Origin: Rhineura floridana
Taxonomy: Eukaryota; Chordata; Lepidosauria; Squamata; Rhineuridae
Length of the DNA: 64,000 nt
Direction: 5' to 3'
Assembly (NCBI RefSeq): GCF_030035675.1
Contig: NC_084482.1
Location: 229,034,943 to 229,098,942, forward strand
Under the pieces are notes generated by a model. It saw only the letters and a program-made list of their open reading frames with translations. It did not search any database and was not told the DNA's origin. This document shows positions 32,884-45,689 of this stretch, piece by piece. The position numbers and the translations under genes were made by a program. Position 1 is the stretch's first letter; every line of letters begins with the position of its first letter.

Positions 32884-35195
32884 CTTCAAGTCAATTACCA
32901 CTTATGGCGACCCTATAAATCAGTGACCTCGAATAGATTCTGTCGTGAATCACCCTGTTCAAACCATGTAAGCTCAGGTCTGTAGCTTCCTTGATGGAAT
33001 CAATCCTTTGGGGTGGGTTAGGTTTTAGTAATATTGTTGGAATTTTAAAGTTTTAATGTGAACTGTATGTTGTTATGTTGTGCATCGCCCAAAGTGGCTG
33101 GTTATCCAGCCAGATGGGCAACTAATAAATGTAATAAATAAATAAATAAAATCTCTTGTTTGGCCTTCCTCTTTTTCTACTCCCTTCTGTTTTCCCCAGC
33201 ATTATTGTCTTCTCTAGTGAATCAGGTCTTCTGATGATGTGTCCAAAGTATGACAACCTCAGTTTAGCTTCTAATAGTAGTTTTGTTTTAATTTGTTCTA
33301 ACACCAAATTATTTCTCTTTTTCGTGCTCCATAGTATCTGGAATGCTCTACTCCAACACAACATTCCAAATGAGTTGATCTTTCTTTTCACCGGCCAACT
33401 TTCAAATCCATACATAGAGATGGGGATTACCATTGTCTGAAAGATCTCGACTTTGGTGTTCGGTGATGCATCTTTGCATTTGAGGATCTTTTCTAGTTCT
33501 CTCATAGCTACCCTCCCCAGTCCAAGACTTCTTCTGATTTCTTCACTATTGTCTCCAGTTTGGTTAATGACTGTGCCAAGGTATTGATAATCCTTGACAA
33601 GTTCAATGTCCTTGCTGTCAACTTTAAAGTTACATAAATCTTCTGTTGTCATTACTTTAGTCTTCTTGACGTTCAGCTGTAGTCCTGCTTTTGTGCTTTC
33701 TTCTTTAACTTTCATCAGCATCCGTGTCAAATCATTACTGGTTTCTGCTAGTAGTGTGGTATTGTCTGCATATCTTAAATTATTGATATTTCTCCCTCCA
33801 ATTTTCACACCTCCTTCATCTTGGTCCAATCTTGCTTTCTGTATGATATGTTCTGCATACAGATTAAAGAAATAGGGTGATAAAATACACCCCTGTCTCA
33901 GACCCTTTCCGATGGGGAACCAATCGGTTTCCCCATATTCTGTCCTTACGGGAGCCTCTTGTCCAGAGTATAGGTTGTGTATCAGGACAATCAGATGCTG
34001 TGGCACCCCCATTTCTTTTAAAGCATACCATAGTTTTTCATGATCTACACAGTCAAAGGCTTTGCTGTAGTCTATAAAGCACAGGGTGATTTTCTTCTGA
34101 AATTCCTTGCTCCGTTCCATTATCCAACGTATGTTTGTGATATGATCTCTGGTGCCTCTTCCCTTTCTAAATCCAGCTTGGACATCTGGCATTTGTTGCT
34201 CCATATATGGTAAGAGCTTTTACTTTACTTGCATGGCATATTAAGGCAATAGTTCAAAAATTACTGCATTCCCTGAGATTCCCTTTGTTTAGAGTTGGGA
34301 TGTATATTGAACACTTCCAGTCTGTGGGCCATTGTTTTCTCTTCCATACTGGTTGAAAAAGTTTTGTCAAAATTTGGACAGATTCAGTCTCAGTAGCTTG
34401 TAGCAATTCTATTGGTATGCCATCTGTTCCTGGTGATTTGTTTCTTCCAAGTATTTTAAGAGCAGCTTTCACCTCAGATTCTAAAATTTCTGTTCTTCAT
34501 CATATGGTTCCTCCGTGAATGAATCTGTCATTTTGGCATCTCTTTTATAGAGTTCTTCAGTGTATTGCTTCCATCTTCCTTTTATTTCATCTCAGTCAGT
34601 CAGTGTGTTCCCATGTTGATTATTCAACATCCCTACTCTTGGTCTAAATTTCCCTTTAATTTCTTCCTGTACTTCTGCATCAAATCTCTCAGTTTCCTCT
34701 TCTTCTCTGTTTGCCATTGGAGCATAGACTTAGATGATGGTTACATTGATAGGTTTCCCATGAAATCTCATTGGTATCACTCACTCAGCCTTTGCATGAT
34801 AGCTCCCAATTGCTTTTGCTACGTTACTTCTCACTATTACAACAACCCCGTTTCTTCTTAATTTATCATTTCCTACATAAAATATTTTGTAGTTGCCTGA
34901 AAATGTCCCATTCCCATCCATTTTAATTCACTCACGCCAATTATTGTAATGTCGATGCATTCCATTTCCTGCTTGACAATTTCTAACTTTCCCTGGTTCA
35001 TGCTTCTCACATTCCATGTTTCTATTGTGTATGTCATACAACTCCGGACTCTCCTTCCACATCTGTGCAGCTTTGACCCAGCTGCATCATTAGTCACACA
35101 GCTACTCGTACTTGTCCTTTGTTCTCCCCCAGTAGCTCACAGAGTGCCTTCTGACCTGGGGGTCTCATCTTTCAGCACTATCTCATGTTGCAGGT
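32884..35195 (-). mobile_element. BovB LINE, unit B
   Basis: The most continuous BovB in the window. It has the endonuclease start (IETWNVRSMNQGKLEIVKQE, near 35.0 kb), a decayed endonuclease body, the RT entry (KILGRNKSPGTDGIPIELLQ, near 34.4 kb) and a 360-codon RT frame (34204-33125) with FIDYSKAFDCVDH, GLRQGCILSP and RYADNTTLL, the C-terminal FGHIIRRPDSLEKTIMLGKT, and a tail near 32884. The YADN active site, stops and shortened endonuclease make it inactive. A short L2 tail (about 33005-33150) is inserted near its 3' end. Confidence 0.9.
33005..33150 (+). mobile_element. Short L2 3' tail inserted in BovB
   Basis: CGCCCAAAGTGGCTGGTTAT, CCAGCCAGATGGGCAACTAA and (TAAA)n form a typical L2 3' end, severely 5' truncated. 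It interrupts BovB between GAATCAATC and ATCTCTTGTTTGG. The same insertion is in unit C (50738-50882), so it predates their split. Confidence 0.8.
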
Positions 35196-35578
35196 AACAG
35201 GGGGCTAACATTTTGGGAGGGAGGGAGGAGGGAGGGAAGGGGTGCAAGCTGCCCTCTGGCAGTGGAATGGGCCATGTTCCTGTCAGACAGGATCCATCCT
35301 AGGTCTGTCAGTTCCAGCTGTGCATAAGTACTGGGCTGTCCACCCTAAATTGGAGGAACAAGAGAGCTGATTTTTGTTACAGTTGTCTCTGTGTGTGTCT
35401 CTTTTCACATCCTGTTACCAAGCACCTACTGCTAAAATAACTCTGTACAAGGTCTCGAGCTTTGACAGTTAAACTCTGATATCCATGGAGCTCCCAGAAA
35501 TGTTTCAAAATACAAATCATAATATATTCACAGGATTTCTCCAAAGCACTTTATCACCTTTCCTTTTCATTTCATCAG

Positions 35579-37167
35579 GATACATCTGGGGGGTCAAGGC
35601 TAAGGGAGAGCCATCCGAAGTATCACTGGAAAAAGCTGAGGAGCAGATGCAGGAGCAGAAACTGAGGAGTCAAGATGGAGCAAAGAGACAAGAGGAGAGA
35701 CAGACTCACACAGGGGACAAACCTTATAAATGCTTGGAGTGTGGAAAGAGCTTCAGTCGGAGTAGCCATCTTACTTCGCATCAAAGAACTCACACGGAAA
35801 ACAAACCTTATGAATGCTTCGAGTGTGGAAAGAGCTTCAGGTGGAGTAGCGCCCTTAAGTCGCATCAAAGAACTCACACAGAGTACAAACCTTATAAATG
35901 CTTGGAGTGTGGAAAGAGCTTCAGTCAGAGTGGCCACCTTACTTCGCATCAAAGAACTCACACAGGGGACAAACCTCATAAATGCTTGGAGTGTGGAAGG
36001 AGCTTCAGGTGGAGTAGTGCCCTTACTTCACATCAAAAAATACACACAAGAGACAAACCTTATGAATGCTTGGAGTGTGGAAAGAGCTTCAGTCAGAGTG
36101 GCCACCTTTCTTCGCATCAAAGAACTCACACAGGGGACAAACCTCATAAATGCTTGGAGTGTGGAAAGAGCTTCAGTCAGAGCAGCAGCCTGACTTTGCA
36201 TCAAAGAACTCACACAGGGGATAAACCTCATAAATGCTTGGAGTGTGAAAAGAGCTTCAGTCGGAATGACCAGCTTACTTTGCACCACAAAACTCACACA
36301 GGAGACAAACCTTATAAATGCTTCGAGTGTGGAAAAAGCTTCAGTCAGAGTAGCGCCCTTACTTCGCATCAAAGAACTCACACAGGGGACAAACCTTATA
36401 AATGCTTGGAGTGTGGAAAGAGCTTCAGTCAGAGTGGCCACCTTACTTTGCATCATAGAAGTCACACAGGGGACAAACCTTATAAGTGCTTGGAATGTGG
36501 AAAGAGCTTCAGTTGTAGTAGCAACCTTACTTTGCATCAAAGAACTCACACAGGGGATAAACCTCATAAATGCTTGGAGTGTGAAAAGAGCTTCAGTCGG
36601 AATGACCACCTTACTTTGCACCAGAAAACTCACACAGGAGACAAACCTTATAAATGCTTCGAGTGTGGAAAAAGCTTCCGATGGAGTAGCTCCCTTATGG
36701 TGCATCATAGAAGTCACACAGGGGACAAACCTTATCAATGCTTGGAGTGTGGAAAGAGCTTCAGTCAGAGTGGCCAGCTTACTTTGCATCATAGAAGTCA
36801 CACAGGGGACAAACCTTATAAGTGCTTGGAATGTGGAAAGAGCTTCAGTTGTAGTAGCAACCTTACTTTGCATCAAAGAACTCACACAGGGGATAAACCT
36901 CATAAATGCTTGGAGTGTGAAAAGAGCTTCAGTCGGAATGACCACCTTACTTTGCACCAGAAAACTCACACAGGAGACAAACCTTATAAATGCTTCGAGT
37001 GTGGAAAAAGCTTCAGATGGAGTAGCTCCCTTATGGTGCATCATAGAAGTCACACAGGGGACAAACCTTATCAATGCTTGGAGTGTGGAAAGAGCTTCAG
37101 TCAGAGTGGCCACCTTACTTCACATCACAGAACACATACAGGGAACAAACCTGATACTTGCTTGTAG
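35579..37167 (+). CDS. C2H2 zinc finger exon, unit B (17 fingers)
   Basis: Acceptor CATTTCATCAG, then a spacer ([20 protein letters not shown] ... [13 protein letters not shown]) and 17 uninterrupted C-x2-C-x12-H-x3-H fingers ending KPDTCL. Recognition helices in order: [119 protein letters not shown]. Linkers are TGDKP(Y/H) rather than TGEKP. Fingers 10-13 and 14-17 are a recent 336-bp duplication. The product would be a sequence-specific nuclear DNA-binding protein. Its KRAB exon is stopped, so it could only be made from a start in or near this exon (an internal ATG lies at MQEQKLRS). Expression is unproven. Confidence 0.7.
36475..37146 (+). repeat. 336-bp tandem duplication of four fingers
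   Basis: 36475-36810 and 36811-37146 are almost identical (exact period 336 = 4 x 84; for example AGCTTCAGTTGTAGTAGCAA at 36505 and 36841). Unit C has the block once, so the duplication arose in B. Confidence 0.9.
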
Positions 37168-37371
37168 TGTAGAATGGCTACCTTCAGGCACATCAAAGGA
37201 TCCGTTCAAAGGAAGAGATGTATAGATGCTTTGAATTTGGAAAAAGCTTTAAGTGGAGTTCAACTCTTTCTGTGCATCAATGGATCCATATGGGGAAGCC
37301 AGGCTACCAACAGGATTTTTATGGGGAGTTTCAGACCCCTGACAATCTTCTTCTCTTAGCTTAACCACAGA

Positions 37372-38280
37372 CTGTTCCACTTCCCTTCACCTGCTATTTT
37401 ATTATGGAGTTGGCATGGGATTCAATCTCTCCAGCTTAACTGTTTATGTAGGAACAACATTCGCTCCCAATGATGGTGCAAGTCATTCCATCCGTAGCGA
37501 GCAGAGTCCAGTGCCATCCTGTTTTGGAGAACCGTTTTCCTTATTTAGGTTTGGGTTGCTGGTAGAGTCTTTATAGTCTTAGAGGCCACAGGAACAGCTT
37601 CTTTGATCTCATTTGCAAGAATTTCCACTGCAGATTGAATCTCAATCCTCCAGAACCCACGGCATCCGTGCCAGCCAAGGGCAGGAAAGAGCCCATCGTT
37701 AATGGCCTGCTGTTTTCTATGTCCCATTGTGCAGAGTGGCGAGCAGGTTTTGATTTCTCTCTTTTTCTCTCTCATTGGGGAGGCTCTCTTGTTCCTGATT
37801 CTACCAAGTGGGAGTACCTGAGTGACCCTGACAGCTGGTATAAGCCAGGCAACATAGTTTGGCAATACTTTATAGGCTTTATCTCCACAGACCCAATCAT
37901 GTCGTACAAGAGCTTCCCATGGCTCTTTGTGGAAGGGGGAAAGACCATGTTTTCCATGGTTGAACTTACTACCTTTGGTAGTAGGGGCCAGCTATCCCCC
38001 ATCAAGGGACACCACAACCTGGATCATGAGGATTGCTAGTCCTGTTCCCAAAACAGGCTCCCCAGTTGTTCAGGTATTTACAGACCCATGCTTGTTGACC
38101 AGCAGAATTGGTAAAGGCAGAACGATGGATCATGTTGTCAATAGAATAGTTACAGGATGCATGAAAATCATGATAATGTTGGCAGAAAGTGGGATTCTGG
38201 GTGAGGTTATAATGGAGAATTTTATATATCCACACATATAAACATAGAAGGCATTTGTTTATGAAATATAATAAAATCAC
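37372..38280 (-). mobile_element. Retroviral env fossil, unit B
   Basis: Broken antisense fragment of a gammaretrovirus-like env. The minus strand reads surface-subunit-like sequence with N-glycosylation motifs near 38.2 kb and transmembrane-subunit sequence towards 37.5 kb. It is shorter than the unit C copy at its 3' side and has several breaks. It was duplicated with the ZNF unit. Confidence 0.6.
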
Positions 38281-40905
38281 AAGGAACTAAGCAAAAAGGC
38301 CCACAGTCCTATGAGACCCTAAAATCCAGTCTCATAGAGAAGCAAGTTCAGCTTGAACTTCTCAACTCATGAAATGAAGCAAACAGGCCTGTGTGTGTAA
38401 CTTTAATTAATGAGTATATTGTTTGGAAGCAAATGAACATGTAACTCATGATTGATATTTTAAACCGTTTGATCCTGAGAAATTAATTATTAGTGAAATA
38501 CTGGGCAATCGTATATCTTTTCTTCTTGATTTTGTAGAGCTATGGCTCCGACTAGTGGAAAACTTTGTAACATTCTCAAAGTAGGAATGAGAGAAACTTT
38601 GTGTTTTAACTCTCATTTTTCAGATGTCCCGGTGTGTTTAATTTCCATCTTGATTGGTAGAATACAAACGTTGTCAGTGGGTTTTCATGGTAAAAGGTAT
38701 TCTGAAGTAGTTTGCCTTTTCTATTCCTCTGAGGCTGAGAGATAGTGGCTGGCTGGCCCTCAGTAGTTTTAGGAAAGGCAGACAAGGCTCCCCCTTGCCT
38801 GCACCCAGGTCCCGGGCTGCATATCCCACCCCACCTCACCCTAGAGGCCCCTGCCTCAGTCTTCAATGGGATATGGTGGGGAGGCGGGAGAGTGGGTGGC
38901 GGGCGTCATTGTCCCTGGCCACCTCGATTCATCCCCCGTGGCTGGGTTTGTCCACCACACGTATTCCCCAGAGGAATAATGTCTGTCCCGCCCTCTCCTT
39001 CACTGCCTCGGCATTTTCACCACTCAAAGTCACCATCATGTGTTGTAAGCCACCCAGAGAGCTTTGGCTATGGGGCAGTATACAAATGTAATAAATAAAT
39101 AAATAATGGCCAATGTACCGGAACATATCATTTCAAGGGGGTTCCCTTTGTCATGAAAACCTGAATTTAAGATGGTTGTGTAGCAAAGAATTGTAGGGTT
39201 TCATTTGTTAATGCGGGATCTTAACAGGTTAACATTTGGCTTCTGTATTAGAGCTCTGAGTTGGCAGTTTTATTTCCCAGCTGTGGGTAAGCAGAGGCCC
39301 ACCCTAACACCCCCTTGTTAGGAGAAGCCGGGCTCCATCAAGGTTGTACAGCCCTTGAAGTTTTAGGGAGGATGTTCCATTTGGCCAGGAGACGGATGGG
39401 CCCTTTTTCCATGAAGAAATTTCCTGATTGGTTAATTGGAATCAGCTTGTTCCTGGGCAGTTTGCCATAAGTATGGGGCTCAAACCTTGGCTTTCGTTCC
39501 TGCTCTGGGTCCCATCATGCCTACTTGATGTTGCCTGCTGAGGTCCCATTTTGCATCCACTCTCCTGCCTGTTCCTCTCTCTGAGGAGAGGGGACTGTGC
39601 AACTGTCTACCTGTGTGTAAGTAGAGACTAGGCTAGATAGCTTTCTTGTTTTTCTGTTGGGACTGAACTCTCTGTATCTTACCTTGCTCCTTTTGGGTGT
39701 GCATATTAAGGAACAATTTTGCTGCTGTAACTGTGCACCTCTTTCATTCTTTAATACAGTTACTTCTATTTTCCAGTGTGTGTTCATTTCAGGAGAAGGT
39801 TAGCCCTAAACTAGTACCTTGGCCACTGAGCGTGACTATTGTGTCAATTGGGCATTAAAGGCTTAAAGGCTCCAGGGCAAGAACTGTCTGTTTGGCTCTT
39901 GCCATTTGGGAATCCTTGGCAGTTTTCTGGGCTCTGAGCTTCCCCTTGGCTCAGGGTGGTTAACAAGTTTAAGGGGTGGTGGCAGTCTACCTTACACTAC
40001 AGGGCTGTTGTGAGCATTCAGAGTCTTAGCAGGGAAGGATATTGTGCCAGGATCATTTGCCCTGGGTGGGGAATTGGCTCCTGGGATGAGGGAGGGGGTC
40101 CAGGGACTGGCACCCCTCCATCACACCCTACTTTCGCATAATACAAAGACTGAAATCAAACCAGAGCTTCTTGAAAAGGGGACTCCCTTCTCGGGGCTGT
40201 GTAGTTCCAAGGTTGCAAAGGATGTCATCTCATCTCCTGCACACAAGGGGTCAGCATGTCACAGAACACGTCGGAACATTGCTAATAAGTATTATATTCT
40301 AATGGAATTGATTTTCTTGTTATGGCTGCACCTCCGTGATCCTGAAGCGTGTATCGGCCAGGATTCAGATCTTTCTCACAATTGGAAAGACTAACCTAAT
40401 GTTTCACAGGTATGCTTTCCTAGAGGTCATGTGACAATTACTTGAACCAAATGGTTTTTTCAGAGCACCCTTTTATGTGCCAGGACTGGAGTCATTTGCC
40501 AAAAATCTAAGATGATTTTAGAAAGAAGAGATAGAACTGGGAATGCAGAAAGGAAATCAACTGGGAAACCTGATGTCTTGCAAAGATGTTGTCTTTTTTT
40601 TAATAGACCAAAATAAGTATTTATGCCAGTTATTAAACTGGAAACAAACATGTCAGTAAAATAAACAGAAAATCAAACTGTCCATGTGTAAAACCTAAAC
40701 AGACCGTACGTTATTAAACCAGAAATATGAATTTAAATAAAAACAGAAACTGTTCAAAAACCTAAATGGAATATCTGCTATTGATAAAAAAAAAATGCAA
40801 GGCCAGCCCTAGAAAAAAATTGCACCCTGGCTGAGGAGTGCCTTCAGTGCCCCATCCCCAGCGGTGAGTTTCGCAGGGCCACTCAGAGGGTTTATGGGGC
40901 CCAGA
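38281..40905. other. Intergenic stretch without a recognised gene
   Basis: A reversed squamate SINE core lies at about 38650-38750 (TTTTCATGGTAAAAGGTATT; TTCCTCTGAGGCTGAGAGAT). An L2-type 3' tail lies at 39035-39105 (TAAGCCACCCAGAGAGCTTT, then (AAAT)n). From 39150 to 40800 no family was recognised; the AATACAGTTACTTCTATTTT region near 39760 is LTR-like in flavour only. Confidence 0.5.
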
Positions 40906-41605
40906 GCACGCATGAGGTTGAGGACTCTGCTGCCGCCCCTCCAAGAACTTAGTCACATTTTTACAAACTGGGGGCCCCACACGAGAATTACTGCATGCAC
41001 GGGCTACACATGAGAATTTTCACCCGCAGCTCTTCCTGGCCCTTGGAGCAGGCAGGATGAGAGGCGCGCTTTCTTTTCTTACATTGGGAATGAGGGAACA
41101 GGGATCAGGTTCTGCTTCTCCTGAGCACCTCCAAACCCCAGACCCCTTCTGGCAGAGCTTCTTCCTGCTTCCTGGGATTCAGTCTCACAGGTTGTCTGCT
41201 GCTGGCCTCCTCCACTACTCACTTGCTCAGGCTTCCTCCCTCAAGCCTGGCCTCCCACCAATCCTACACCTTTCCCTGGGGTAACTGGGGTGCCAAACTG
41301 TCCAGAGGAATTTCTGGGCCCGGTCCACAGTATGTGGATCACCCCCTCTGCTGCACTCACAGACAGTGACACAAATGTACATGCCCTTCGCTTCATGAGC
41401 AAATGTGCACCCTCTTTTGAAGATGGAGGGGGGAGGAGAGCCCAAAGATCAATCGGGGGTCACACACAAGTAACAAGATGCCTCACAAATACAATATCAA
41501 ACAGGTGAAGTTTTCCCCATAATTTTAGTTCCGGACTAGAATAGGTTTATCTTCCTGCCACTCAGCTGTTAAAGGCATGAGAGCCCTGCTCTCCTTCAGC
41601 GCCAA
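40906..41605 (+). repeat. Duplicated intron segment, copy 2
   Basis: Copy of 18756-19466. It shows that the 5' part of the ZNF unit was duplicated here too. In this copy the sequence after CAACCGGAACC is interrupted by CR1 elements, and the first-exon-like sequence (48140-48310) and unit C follow 6.5 kb later. Confidence 0.9.
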
Positions 41606-44600
41606 CCGGAACCAGACTGCTGGCACTTAAAATTAAAAAGGTAGCAGAGCAGCTTTTAAACTGACTGAGGGGGGAAACCCGACAGGAGCTGAGAAAGGTC
41701 CGGTTCGGAATAAACCTCCCCCCCTGGGATAAAGACCAAAGAAATGATGAAATTTTAAAAGGGGTAGGCCTAGAAGTAGGCATTGTGAGAGCAGGGGCAC
41801 AGCATATAAATTCAGAAGAGCAAAATTACCACAGGCCAAACCACAAGTGCCAAAGACACTTGAAGAGAGACACTGCTTACAAGTGCCTGTACGCTAATGC
41901 TAGGAGCCTCCGAACCAAGATGGGAGAACTGGAGTGCTTGGTCTTAGAGAAGAGCATTGATATAGTGAGCATAACCGAGACCTGGTGGAATGGAGAAAAC
42001 CAGTGGAATACAGTTATCCCTGGATATAAACTATATCGGAAGGACAGGGAAGGACGTATTGGTGGTGGAGTCGCTCTATACATGAAAGAAGGCATTGAAT
42101 CCAGCAAGCTCGAAACCCCAAAAGAGGCAGACTCCTCCACAGAATCATTGTGGGTGGTGATACCGTGCCCCAGGAGGGACTTAATACTGGGAACGATCTA
42201 TCGTCCCCCTGATCAAAATGCTCAGGGAGACCTTGAGATGAGATATGAAATTGAGGAAGCATCCAAACTAGGAAATGTGGTAGTAATGGGTGACTTCAAC
42301 TACCCGGGCATAGACTGGCTGCATATGTGTTCCAGTCATGACAAAGAAGCAAAGTTTCTAGATATTCTAAATGACTATTCCCTAGACCAGTTGGTCATGG
42401 AACCGACGAGAGGGACGGCAACCCTGGACTTAATCCTCAGTGGGGACCGGGACCTGGTGCGAGATGTAAGTGTTGTTGAACCGATTGGGAGCAGTGAGCA
42501 TAGTGCTATTAAATTAAACATACATGTAAATGGCCAATTGGAAAGAAAATCCAACACGGTCACATTTGACTTCAAAAGAGGAAACTTCACAAAAATGAGG
42601 GGATTGGTAAAAAGAAAGCTGAAAAACAAAGTCCAGAGGGTCACATCACTTGAAAATGCTTGGAAGTTGTTTCAAAACACTATATTAGAAGCTTAACTGG
42701 AGTGCATACCGCAGATCAGAAAAGGTACCGCCAGGGCCAAGAAGATGCCAGCATGGTTAACGAGCAAAGTCAAGGAAGCTCTTAGAGGCAAAAAGTCTTC
42801 CTTCAGAAAATGGAAGTCTTGTCCTAATGAAGAAAATAAAAAAGAACATAAACTCTGGCAAAAGAAATGCAAGAAGACAATAAGGGATGCTAAAAAAGAT
42901 TTTGAGGAGCACATTGCTAAGAACATAAAAACCAACAACAAAAAATTCTATCAATACATTCAAAGCAGGAGACCATCTAGGGAGACGATTGGAGCCTTGG
43001 ATGATGAGGGAGTCAAAGGTGTACTAAAGAACGATAAGGAGATTGCAGAAAAGCTAAATGAATTCTTTGCATCTGTCTTCACAGTGGAAGATATAGGGCA
43101 GATCCCTGAACCTGAACTAACATTTGCAGGAAGGGATTCTGAGGAACTGAGACAAATAGTGGTAACGAGAGAGGAAGTTCTAAGCTTAATGGACAATATA
43201 AAAACTGACAAATCACCGGGCCCGGATGGCATCCACCCGAGAGTTCTCAAAGAACTCAAAGGTGAAATTGCTGATCTGCTAACTAAAATATGTAACTTGT
43301 CCCTCGGGTCCTCCTCCGTGCCTGAGGACTGGAAAGTGGCCAATGTAACGCCAATCTTCAAAAAGGGATCCAGAGGGGATCCCGGAAATTACAGGCCAGT
43401 TAGCTTCACTTCTGTCCCTGGAAAACTGGTAGAAAGTATGATTAAAGCTAGATTAACTAAGCACATAGAAGAACAAGCCTTGCTGAAGCAGAGCCAGCAT
43501 GGCTTCTGCAAGGGAAAGTCCTGTCTCAGTAACCTATTAGAATTCTTTGAGAGTGTCAACAAGCATATAGATAGAGGTGATCCAGTGGACATAGTGTACT
43601 TAGACTTTCAAAAAGCGTTTGACAAGGTACCTCACCAAAGGCTTCTGAGGAAGCTTAGCAGTCATGGAATAAGAGGAGAGGTCCTCTTGTGGATAAGGAA
43701 TTGGTTAAGAAGCAGAAAGCAGAGAGTAGGAATAAACGGACAGTTCTCCCAATGGAGGGCTGTAGAAAGTGGAGTCCCTCAAGGATCGGTATTGGGACCT
43801 GTACTTTTCAACTTGTTCATTAATGACCTAGAATTAGGAGTGAGCAGTGAAGTGGCCAAGTTTGCTGACGACACTAAATTGTTCAGGGTTGTTAAAACAA
43901 AAAGGGATTGCGAAGAGCTCCAAAAAGACCTCTCCAAACTGAGTGAATGGGTGGAAAAATGGCAAATGCTATTCAATATAAACAAGTGTAAAATTATGCA
44001 TATTGGAGCAAAAAATCTGAATTTCACATATACGCTCATGGGTTCTGAACTGGCGGTGACCGACCAGGAGAGAGACCTCAGGGTTGTAGTGGACAGCACG
44101 ATGAAAATGTCGACCCAGTGTGCGGCAGCTGTGAAAAAGGCAAATTCCATGCTAGCGATAATTACGAAAGGTATTGAAAATAAAACAGCCCATATCATAA
44201 TGCCGTTGTATAAATCTATGGTGCAGCCACATTTGGAATACTGTGTACAGTTCTGGTCGCCTCATCTCAAAAAGGATATTCTAGAGTTGGAAAAGGTTCA
44301 GAAGAGGGCAACCAGAATGATCAAGGGGATGGAGCGACTCCCTTACGAGGAAAGGTTACAGCATTTGGGGCTTTTTAGTTTAGAGAAAAGGCGGGTCAGA
44401 GGAGACATGATAGAAGTGTATAAAATTATGCATGGCATTGAGAAAGTGGATAGAGAAAAGTTCTTCTCTCTCTCTCATAATACTAGAACTCGTGGACATT
44501 CAAAGAAGCTGAATGTTGGAAGATTCAGGACAGACAAAAGGAAGTACTTCTTTACTCAGCGCATAGTTAAACTATGGAATTTGCTCCCACAAGATGCAGT

Positions 44601-44890
44601 AATGGCCACCAGCTTGGACGGGTTTAAAAGAAGATTAGACAAATTCATGGAGGACAGGGCTATCAATGGCTACTAGCCATGATGGCTGTGCTCTGCCACC
44701 CTAGTCAGAGGCAGCATGCTTCTGAAAACCAGTTGCCGGAAGCCTCAGGAGGGGGGAGTGTTCTTGCACTCGGGTCCTGCTTGCGGGCTTCCCCCAGGCA
44801 CCTGGTTGGCCACTGTGAGAACAGGATGCTGGACTAGATGGGCCACTGGCCTGATCCAGCAGGCTCTTCTTATGTTCTTATGTTCTTACA
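41606..44890 (+). mobile_element. CR1 LINE, nearly complete ORF2 and 3' end
   Basis: Starts in the last codons of ORF1 (LALKIKKVAEQLLN-like), then the complete ORF2 and the 3' UTR with GATGGGCCACTGGCCTGATC, ending in TTCTTATG repeats, the CR1-type 3' signature. The 5' border shares GGAACC with the target. No target duplication was recognised. Confidence 0.95.
41785..44676 (+). pseudogene. CR1 ORF2: endonuclease and reverse transcriptase
   Basis: A 964-codon frame with a single nonsense codon (TAA at about 42694, probably CAA in the parent: NTILEA-stop-LECIPQI). The N-terminal AP-like endonuclease shows YANARSLRTKMGELECL, SITETWWNG, GTIYRPP, MGDFNYPGIDW and SEHSAI. The RT shows NVTPIFKKGSRGDPGNYRPV, VYLDFQKAFDKVPH, SGVPQGSVLGPVLFNLFIND and KFADDTKLF (catalytic ADD intact). 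The C-terminal LEYCVQFWSPHLKKDILELE and RRLDKFMEDRAINGY blocks are complete. This is one of the best preserved LINE frames here. It could not be translated whole, but the insertion is recent. Confidence 0.95.
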
Positions 44891-44892
44891 TC

Positions 44893-45435
44893 TCACACCA
44901 GGTCCCGGTCCCCACTGAGTATTAAGTCCAGGGTTGCCGTCCCTCTCGTCGGTTCCATGACCAACTGGTCTAGGGAATAGTCATTTAGAATATCTAGAAA
45001 CTTTGCTTCTTTGTCATGACTGGAACACATATGCAGCCAGTCTATGTCCGGGTAGTTGAAGTCACCCACTACTACCACATTTCCTAGTTTGGATGCTTCC
45101 TCAATTTCATATCTCATCTCAAGGTCTCCCTGAGCATTTTGATCAGGGGGACGATAGATCGTTCCCAGTATTAAGTCCCTCCTGGGGCATGGTATCACCA
45201 CCCACAACGATTCTGTGGAGGAGTCTGCCTCTTTGGGGGTTTCGAACTTGCTGGATTCAATGCCTTCTTTCACGTATAGAGCGACTCCGCCACCAATACG
45301 TCCTTCCCTGTCCTTCCAATATAGTTTATATCCAGGGATAACCGTATTCCACTGGTTTTCTCCATTCCACCAGGTCTCCGTTATGCTCACTATATCAATG
45401 CTCTCCTCTAAGACCAAGCACTCCAGTTCTCCCAT
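44893..45435 (-). pseudogene. CR1 ORF2 N-terminal endonuclease, truncated
   Basis: Encodes MGELECLVLEESIDIVSITE, TWWNGENQWNTVIPGYKLYW, VIPCPRRDLILGTIYRPPD and VVVGDFNYPDIDWL, nearly identical to the sense copy (41921-42460). It is cut before the SDH-type motif. Confidence 0.9.
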
Positions 45436-45689
45436 CTTGGTTCACAGGCTCCTAGCATTAGCGTACAGGCACTTGTAAGCAGTGTCTCTCTTCAAGTGTC
45501 TTTGGCACTTGTGGTTAGGCCTGTGGTAATTTTGCTCTTCTGAATTGATATCCTGTGCCCCTGCTCTCACAATGCCTACTTTTAGGCCTACCCCTTCTAA
45601 AATTTCATCATTTCTTTGGTTTTTATCCCAGGGGGGAGGTTTATTCCGAACTGGACCTTTCTCAGCTCCTGTCGGGTTTCCCCCCTCAG

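Larger units (their letters stand above)
30758..38280 (+). repeat. ZNF unit B
   Basis: Same order as units A and C without the young insertions, so it shows the ancestral layout best: CR1 remnant (30758-31048), L2 3' end (31049-31640), antisense CR1-like (31641-32175), KRAB exon, BovB, finger exon, env fossil. It has no first-exon copy of its own. Confidence 0.85.

Noticed and set aside
33156-33440. Short frames beginning MFGLPLFLLPSVFPS that recur throughout the window
   Set aside because: They are the antisense strand of the BovB C-terminus (RKRGRPNKR region); hydrophobic appearance is incidental.
36028-37113. 361-codon antisense frame and a 326-codon alternative sense frame across the unit B finger array (similar frames in unit C)
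   Set aside because: The 84-bp repeat happens to lack stops in these frames, so length only reflects repeat number. The peptides are low complexity and match nothing.
35700-37150. Regular 84-bp repeats resembling a CRISPR-like or satellite array
   Set aside because: They encode consecutive C2H2 fingers with conserved cysteines and histidines; there are no unique spacers.
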